Source of the DNA: JBBSAT01 sp046351235 | GTDB taxonomy: Bacteria > Myxococcota_A > Polyangia > Polyangiales > Sandaracinaceae | Assembly (NCBI GenBank): GCA_046351235.1 | Contig: JAXLYV010000005.1 | Coordinates: forward strand, 124,001-188,000 | Length of the DNA: 64,000 nucleotides | Direction of reading: 5' to 3' | Part shown: piece by piece, positions 58,785-64,000 of the stretch | How the letters are laid out: each line of letters opens with the position of its first letter | Numbering within the stretch: position 1 is the first letter of the stretch | Position numbers and translations under genes: made by a program | The notes under the pieces: generated by a model | What the model was told of the DNA's origin: nothing | What the model saw: the letters and a program-made list of their open reading frames with translations, nothing else | Database searches by the model: none

Positions 58785-59579
58785 ATGGGCATCGAGCGAG
58801 TCGAGCGCAGCGTGCGGGGCCGGCGGGCCTCGATGTGGATCGGGCCGCGGCGGGAAGGAGAGACGGCGCTGCTCCTCTTGCACGGCGGCGGCGGCGATGC
58901 GGCCGTGCACTGGGAGCGCGTGCTGCCGTCGCTCGCCGCGGAGCGCTTCGTGGTGGCGCCGGACTTTCCCGGGTTCGGCGGGAGCGAGGCGCTCGGCGCG
59001 GAGGCGTCGTTCGCGGCGCTGCGCGACTGGAGCGTGGGCGTGCTCGACGCGCTCGCGATCGCGCGCGCCGTCGTGGTCGGCAACTCGTTCGGCGCGGCGA
59101 TCGCGCGCTACGTCGCGGCGGCGCATCCCGAGCGCGTGCAGCGCGTCGTGCTCGTGGATGGCGGCGCCGCGCCGCCCATTCCGCGCTGGCTCGGGCGCGC
59201 GTTCGCCTGGCCGGTCTTCGATCCGCTCTTCGCGTGGATGAAGTCGAGCGCGTTCTCCGAGCGCGGCCTCGCGAAGATGATCGTGGAGCCCGCGCTGCTC
59301 GACGGCGCGATGCAGTCGCGCATGCGCGCGTCGAGCGACGCCTTCGTCGGGTCGATGCGCAACGCCGCGCTCGCGGGCCTTCCCGACGAGCGCACGCCGC
59401 GCACGCCGGTGAGCATCGTGTGGGGCGCGCGCGACGCGCTCACGCCCCTGCGCGTCGGAGAGCGCCTCGTGGCCGAGCTGCCGGGGAGCGAGCTGCACGT
59501 GATCGAGGGCGGCGGGCACATGCCCCAGATCGAGCGCCCCGCCGAGATGACGCGCCTTCTGCTCTCGCTCAGCGCCTAG
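58785..59579 (+). CDS. Alpha/beta-fold hydrolase
   Basis: The 264-residue protein has a complete alpha/beta hydrolase plan: LLLLHGGGGDAAVHWE oxyanion strand (about residue 30), DFPGFGGSEA, nucleophile elbow GNSFGAA (about residue 99), an acid in WGARDALTP (about 215), and His in GGGHMPQIE (about 245). The cap-like insertion PRWLGRAFAWPVFDPLF lies in the middle. It resembles C-C bond hydrolases and esterases; the substrate is unknown. The ATG at 58785 was preferred over 58713, whose extra residues are not conserved. Stand-alone. Confidence 0.87.
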   Translation: MGIERVERSVRGRRASMWIGPRREGETALLLLHGGGGDAAVHWERVLPSLAAERFVVAPDFPGFGGSEALGAEASFAALRDWSVGVLDALAIARAVVVGNSFGAAIARYVAAAHPERVQRVVLVDGGAAPPIPRWLGRAFAWPVFDPLFAWMKSSAFSERGLAKMIVEPALLDGAMQSRMRASSDAFVGSMRNAALAGLPDERTPRTPVSIVWGARDALTPLRVGERLVAELPGSELHVIEGGGHMPQIERPAEMTRLLLSLSA

Positions 59580-59663
59580 GACGACGCCCCGGAGCTCCGA
59601 TGCGGGTCGTCGGACGCGCGGGGAGGAGCCCGAGGCAGGGCCCGCGGCCGACGTACGAGCGCT

Positions 59664-60941
59664 TCAGCGCGGCGCGGCGATCGGCGTCGTTCCGCTCGTG
59701 ACCGTGCCGCTCGTGATCCAGCGGAAGCCGTCGAAGATCACGGTCGAGTCGAAGCTCCCGTCGCCGTCGTCGTACACGAGGAAGCGCAGCGAGATGGTGG
59801 AGCCGCCGACGACGGGCGTCGTGGTCTCGAGCCAATAGGTGCCTCCCGCCGAGCCCCACGCCCCGAAGCCCGTGCCGGCGAGGGGCCCGGTGCCCAGCGG
59901 ACAGTAAGGCGAGGGCAGCAGGGGGCAGTTCGCGCCGCAGTTCATCGCGAACTCGGCGCTCGTGGTCGGATCGCACGCGCCGAAGAAGGCGGACTGCGTG
60001 TTCAGCGGCTCGTGGCGCGCGTCGAACACCAGCTGGCCGTCGCTGCCGCTCGGCGGAGGCGACATGAGCACGGCCGCGCCGTCCCCGGTGCTCGCGCAGA
60101 CCCACGCGGGGTACTCGAAGCTGAACATCTCCGAGTCGAACGCGAAGCCGACGGCGTTCGTGGGCACGCGCAGCTGGATCTCGAGCGCGACGTCGTCGGT
60201 GAGCTCGTTCGAGAAGCTGCATGCGCTGCTCGACCACGGGAAGCCGGCTGGCGCCGTGATCGTCGGCGCGCTCGAAGCACAGCTCGGACCGCCACAGGCT
60301 CCCGGATCGGCTGCGTCTCTCGCGTGGCCCGTCGACAGGCCGAGCATGCGACCTCCTACCTGGACGTGGTTACCGGTGCCGAAGCTCGAGAGCAGACCGA
60401 CCTGCAGCGTCGGCGTGAGCGGTGATCCGTTCGCCCGCACCCAGCGGGCATCGAGGACGCCCCACGTGTGGGCGAGGGAGGTCGTGGCACGGCAGAGATC
60501 GAGGGCGCGCGCGGCGCTTCGCGGGTCGACGTCGGCGAGCGCGAGCGCTCCGTCGCAGCCACCGACCTCGTCGCCCGGCGTGCCGCTGCAGTCTTGGTCG
60601 CCCCAGCTCGTGCCGTCGAAGACGTCGATCGCGCCGGGGTTCACGAAGGGGTCGCAGTCGTCGCAGTCGCCGTCGTCGGGGGAGAAACCGTCGCCGTCCA
60701 GGTCCTGCGCTCCGGGCCCACGACAGTCGAACGCATCGACGAGCGCGGCGTCCACGAGCGCGGCGTCCACGAGAGCGGCATCGGAGCGGCCCGCGTCGCC
60801 CTCGCCGCCGTCGCTCGCGGGGGCATCCACGCCGCCCCCGTCGCGGGATGCGCTCGCATCGGTCTCGCCGGTCGGCCCTCCGCATCCAGCGACCACGAGC
60901 CACGAAGCGAGACAGCACAGGCGAAGCGATGGATGCGTCAT
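59664..60941 (-). CDS. Lipoprotein with MopE-type metal-binding motif and lectin-like domain
   Basis: The 425-residue protein has a lipobox (WLVVAGCGG), an Ala/Asp linker with DAALV repeats, a calcium-type DLDGDGFSPDDGDCDDCDP loop with NPGAIDVFDG (the MopE-like putative metal-binding motif of myxobacterial secreted proteins), then a C-terminal beta domain (about 190-425) with a double-strand pattern like the choice-of-anchor/lectin modules (for example SISLRFLVYDDGDGSFDSTVIFDGF). The Cys pairs suggest extracellular location. The ATG at 60941 follows GAGGACC. Role probably surface binding. Confidence 0.77.
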   Translation of the reverse strand: MTHPSLRLCCLASWLVVAGCGGPTGETDASASRDGGGVDAPASDGGEGDAGRSDAALVDAALVDAALVDAFDCRGPGAQDLDGDGFSPDDGDCDDCDPFVNPGAIDVFDGTSWGDQDCSGTPGDEVGGCDGALALADVDPRSAARALDLCRATTSLAHTWGVLDARWVRANGSPLTPTLQVGLLSSFGTGNHVQVGGRMLGLSTGHARDAADPGACGGPSCASSAPTITAPAGFPWSSSACSFSNELTDDVALEIQLRVPTNAVGFAFDSEMFSFEYPAWVCASTGDGAAVLMSPPPSGSDGQLVFDARHEPLNTQSAFFGACDPTTSAEFAMNCGANCPLLPSPYCPLGTGPLAGTGFGAWGSAGGTYWLETTTPVVGGSTISLRFLVYDDGDGSFDSTVIFDGFRWITSGTVTSGTTPIAAPR

Positions 60942-61237
60942 GGTCCTCGGGGCTCTTCGTACGAAAAGAGCGGCCGCTCGGTCGACGAGCGATGCGAGGA
61001 GCTTCGGTCCGCGCGCGCTGGGGAGCAAGTCGCATGCGGCCCGCGACGTCGCGCGCGCCTCGACGCGACGCGACGTGACGCGTTACCGTCGTCCCGCTCC
61101 GCGAGGGAGCGTGCGCGCTCCGCGCGGCGGGGTGGTGAAGGCGCTCAGGCCGTACACCGGGAGGCGGCGATCCACTGCCGGCGCAGCGCGGGGCAGCTCC
61201 GCGTGCGGTCGCGCGCGAAGGCCGCCATCCTCCGGGC
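60942..61237. other. 296-base divergent spacer
   Basis: No gene is seen between the two divergent genes. GCTCTT and AAGAGC arms (60951-60970) pair in the minus-strand leader. CATCCT ends six bases before the ATG at 61238, matching the leaderless pattern; the rest is GC-rich without recognisable elements. Confidence 0.45.
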
Positions 61238-61696
61238 ATGGCCTCGAACGTCGTCAGCGCTGGGCTCGTGCTCGTCCGCGGGAGCGAGGTGCTTCTCGTG
61301 CATCCCGGCGGGCCCTTCTGGGCGAAGAAGGACGAGGGCGCGTGGTCGATCCCCAAGGGCGAGCTCGATCTCGGCGAGGAGCCCCTCGCGGCGGCGATCC
61401 GTGAGGCGAGCGAGGAGCTCGGGCTGCCGGCGCCGCCGGGGCCTTTCGAGTCTCTCGGCGAAGTGCGCATGAAGTCCGGCAAGCGCGTCGTGGCGTGGGC
61501 CGCGCGGCACGACCTCGACGCGACGCAGGTGAAGAGCAACGAGTGCGAGATCGAGTGGCCGCCGCGCTCGGGCAAGAAGATCCGCGTGCCCGAGATCGAT
61601 CGCGCGAAGTGGTGCTCGCTCGACGAGGCGCGGCGCCTGGCGAATCCGGCGCTCCTGCCGCTCCTCGAGCGCGCGCTCGCGGCCGCGCCGCGCTGA
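61238..61696 (+). CDS. NUDIX hydrolase
   Basis: This 152-residue protein has a complete NUDIX box at residues 41-63: Gly41, Glu47, Arg55-Glu56, Glu59-Glu60, Gly62-Leu63, which binds Mg for hydrolysis of nucleoside diphosphate-linked compounds. The preceding GPFWAKKDEGAWSIPKGELD and the C-terminal IDRAKWCSLDEARRL segment fit the small, diadenosine-polyphosphate/ADP-ribose-like clade, but the substrate cannot be read from sequence. It lies 25 bases upstream of the FG-GAP lipoprotein gene on the same strand. Confidence 0.9.
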   Translation: MASNVVSAGLVLVRGSEVLLVHPGGPFWAKKDEGAWSIPKGELDLGEEPLAAAIREASEELGLPAPPGPFESLGEVRMKSGKRVVAWAARHDLDATQVKSNECEIEWPPRSGKKIRVPEIDRAKWCSLDEARRLANPALLPLLERALAAAPR

Positions 61697-61721
61697 CCAC
61701 TCCCGCGGTACGCTCGCGGCC

Positions 61722-64000
61722 ATGACGCGCGCGCTGGGGCTGTCCTCTCTCCTCTTCGTCTCTTGGCTCGCCGCCGGCTGCGACTGTGGCGGCGGCGTGG
61801 GGCCGCGCACCTGCACCACGGCGGCCGACTGCGCGGGCGGCGCGCGCTGCATCGATGGCCGCTGCGAGGCCGCCCTCGACGGCGGCGGCGGGCGCGACGG
61901 CGGCGATGGCGGCGGGAGCCTCGCCGACACCGGCGGCGGCACGGCCTGCGACGGCGCGGCGCTCTGCGGCGGCGCCTGCTGCCGCGGCGGCGAGCGCTGC
62001 GCGCACGACACCTGCGTGCCCGTCCTCGGCCCCTGCACGACGAACGACGACTGCACGGGCGACAGCTACTGCGACACCGACATGCAGTGCACGCCCTACG
62101 GCGTGCCGCCCACCGTCACCACCGATCCCGGCTGCGAGCGCCCGATCGCGATCGGCGAGTTCGCGCCGAGCGAGCAGTGCCACTGGGACGCGAGCGGCGA
62201 CACCGACGCGTTCGCGACGTGGAACCAGGTCTACAGCGCGCCGATGGTCGCCGACTTCGACCTCGACGACGACCGCAGCGTGCTCGCGCCCTCGATCGTC
62301 TTCGCGAGCTTCGCTTCCACGATGGAGGGCGGCGTGCTGCGCGTGCTCGACGGCCGCACCTGCACCGAGCAGGCGACGCTCGGCGATCCGGCCGATCGCG
62401 TCGTGTACGCCACGAACTTCGCGATCGGCGATCTCGATCGCGCGCCCGATCACCGACCCGAGATCGTCGCGGCGTCGCTCGCGTCGACCGCGAGCGCGGG
62501 CGGTCTCGTCGCGTTCGGCGTCGATCCCGCGACGCACACCTTCCATCGCCTCTGGTACGGGCGCCGCTGCGACATGCCGGGCGAGCCGCGCCACATGCCG
62601 AACGACTGGACGAACAACAACGGCCCCTCGATGCACGACCTCGACGACGACGGCGTGCCCGAGGTGATCTTCGATCGCTTCGTCTACGACGCGAACGGAT
62701 GCCTCCTGAACCCGGGCGAGACGTACACGAACTACCTGCGTCTGGGCCTCTTCGCGGTGGTCACCGACGTCGACGCGGACGGCGCGCCCGAGCTGGTCTC
62801 GTGGGACGGCGTCTACGCGTGGAACGCGACGGGCCACACCTGGGAGCGCGAGAGCTATTGGGCGCCACCCGCCGCCGACGCGAGCGAGGCCGTGCGCGTG
62901 GGCCACGTCGCCGTCGCCGACCTCGGCGACTTCCCCGGCGCCGTCGGCGATGCGCCCGGACGGCCCGAGATCGTCGTCGCCTACGCGCCCGCCATCGACT
63001 CGCCCTCGACGGCCGACGGCTTCGTGCGCGTGATGACGGTCGGCGGCGACGTCGTCTTCGGCCCGATCGCGCTGCCCGCCGATCCGGGCGTCACGGCGGG
63101 CCGCGGCGGGCCGCCCACGATCGGCGACTTCGACGGCGACGGGCGGCGCGAGCTCGCGGTCGCCGGCGGCTCTCGCTACACGGTCTTCGATCTCGACTGC
63201 GACCTCGCGGCCGGCACGGGCCCCGGCTGCACACGCGCCGCGGGCTTGCCGCGCGGCGTCCTCTGGAGCCGCCCCTCGCAGGATCGGTCGAGCAACGTGA
63301 CGGGCTCGAGCGTGTTCGACTTCGACGCCGACGGCGTGGCCGAGGTCGTCTACGGCGACGAGTGTTTCCTGCGCATCTACCGCGGCACCGACGGCGAGGT
63401 GCTCTTCTCGCAGGCCGCTTCCAGCGGCACCGGCTACGAGCTGCCCGTCATCGCCGACCTCGACGGCGACTTCAACAGCGAGATCGTCGTCGCCATGACG
63501 CCGGGCGTGACCTGCCCGGGCACCGATCCGATCTTCACGCGCGGCACGAGCACCTTCACGAGCGGCACCGGCATCCGCGTGCTGCGTGACGTGATGGATC
63601 GCTGGGCCGCCTCGCGCCCGATCTGGAACCAACACGCCTATCACGTGACGCACGTCGAGGACGACGGGACGATCCCGGCGACGCACGCGTGGATGCCGAA
63701 CCACACGGTCGCCGCGCTCGACAACTTCCGCATGAACGCGCAGGGCGATCTCGCGCGCACGGGTGCCGCGGATCTGACGGTCGCCGTGGCGCGCGGCACC
63801 GACCTCTGCGACGCGACGGGCACGGTCTCGCTCGGCGCGCGCGTGTGCAACCGCGGGACGAACCCGGTGCCCGACGGTGCGCGCGTCGTGTTCTACGCCG
63901 GCGATCCCGACGCCGGCGCCGCGATCGCGTGCGAGACGGTGCTGCCGCGCCTGCTGGCGCCCGCCGAGTGCACGGAGGTCTCGTGCATGGCGACGTTCCC
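61722..64000 (+). CDS. FG-GAP/VCBS-repeat lipoprotein (partial)
   Basis: Translation from the ATG at 61722 is open to the window end, giving about 759 residues; the C-terminus is missing. A lipobox (WLAAGC) leads to Cys-rich EGF-like segments (CTTAADCAGGARC, CTTNDDCTGDSYC), then FG-GAP/VCBS repeats with calcium loops (VADFDLDDDR, DLDDDGVPEVIF, TDVDADGAPELVSW, GDFDGDGRRELAV, FDFDADGVAEVVY, ADLDGDFNSEIVV) forming an integrin-alpha-like propeller, and towards the edge a CARDB-like beta domain (ADLTVAVARGTDLC). These are typical myxobacterial surface proteins, possibly adhesins. TACGCT lies seven bases before the ATG. Confidence 0.88.
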   Translation, partial: MTRALGLSSLLFVSWLAAGCDCGGGVGPRTCTTAADCAGGARCIDGRCEAALDGGGGRDGGDGGGSLADTGGGTACDGAALCGGACCRGGERCAHDTCVPVLGPCTTNDDCTGDSYCDTDMQCTPYGVPPTVTTDPGCERPIAIGEFAPSEQCHWDASGDTDAFATWNQVYSAPMVADFDLDDDRSVLAPSIVFASFASTMEGGVLRVLDGRTCTEQATLGDPADRVVYATNFAIGDLDRAPDHRPEIVAASLASTASAGGLVAFGVDPATHTFHRLWYGRRCDMPGEPRHMPNDWTNNNGPSMHDLDDDGVPEVIFDRFVYDANGCLLNPGETYTNYLRLGLFAVVTDVDADGAPELVSWDGVYAWNATGHTWERESYWAPPAADASEAVRVGHVAVADLGDFPGAVGDAPGRPEIVVAYAPAIDSPSTADGFVRVMTVGGDVVFGPIALPADPGVTAGRGGPPTIGDFDGDGRRELAVAGGSRYTVFDLDCDLAAGTGPGCTRAAGLPRGVLWSRPSQDRSSNVTGSSVFDFDADGVAEVVYGDECFLRIYRGTDGEVLFSQAASSGTGYELPVIADLDGDFNSEIVVAMTPGVTCPGTDPIFTRGTSTFTSGTGIRVLRDVMDRWAASRPIWNQHAYHVTHVEDDGTIPATHAWMPNHTVAALDNFRMNAQGDLARTGAADLTVAVARGTDLCDATGTVSLGARVCNRGTNPVPDGARVVFYAGDPDAGAAIACETVLPRLLAPAECTEVSCMATF

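Noticed and set aside
1..64000. tRNA, rRNA, prophage or transposase genes
   Set aside because: No cloverleaf-like T-arm sequence, rRNA signature or transposase motif was seen in spacers; the absence was judged by eye only.

Overview
The window looks like chromosomal DNA of a myxobacterium, probably of the Polyangiales/Sandaracinus type. This is inferred from very high GC with strong third-position GC, Hanks-type Ser/Thr kinases with C-terminal membrane or PEGA segments, many secreted lipoproteins with Asp/Gly/Cys-rich linkers, TPR proteins of unknown role, and frequent 4-base GTGA/ATGA gene overlaps. I found no rRNA, tRNA, CRISPR array, transposase or prophage gene.

Layout. 1-4.7 kb: an FHA / propeller lipoprotein / PEGA operon facing a PEGA-tailed kinase. 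4.8-7.5 kb: a cysteine-rich repeat lipoprotein and a secreted propeller protein, separated by a terminator. 7.6-11.2 kb: ccmB-ccmA, then a MerR regulator and a fatty-acid desaturase behind a promoter with a dyad operator. 11.2-20.1 kb: hemW, a thrombospondin-type-3/OmpA-like protein coupled to an esterase, an unknown protein, a DUF1704/QEGLA metalloprotease-like protein, and a kinase with a secreted partner. 20.3-29.2 kb: a phosphohexomutase, two TPR-like proteins, panB-panC, a steroid-reductase-like enzyme and small secreted proteins. 29.2-33 kb: coaX, a coupled pair of unknown genes behind an RBS-masking hairpin, and a secreted protein.

33.3-40.4 kb: a membrane protein, bioA, yhbY, a DUF455 ferritin-like/ATP-grasp pair, a stand-alone receiver, and def-fmt-cobalamin adenosyltransferase. 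40.5-50.7 kb: a pseudo-receiver/J-like protein, then the most unusual gene in the window, a 1012-residue fusion of a squalene-hopene-cyclase-like domain to an MpaB/latex-clearing-type oxygenase domain, followed by small unknown genes. 51-58.6 kb: two overlapping DUF3857/transglutaminase-like genes, one with the catalytic triad and one without a Cys. 58.8-64 kb: a hydrolase, an MopE-type metal-motif lipoprotein, a NUDIX hydrolase and an FG-GAP lipoprotein that runs off the edge.

Two further layers stand out. A 73-76 bp dispersed palindromic element occurs four times, twice between genes and twice inside coding sequence, and its central stem varies in a compensatory way. Several spacers carry runs of unrelated hairpins. 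Many genes have a TAnnnT-like hexamer 6-7 bases before the start codon and no ribosome-binding site, which suggests leaderless transcripts. All functional statements come from motif reading; no database search was run.
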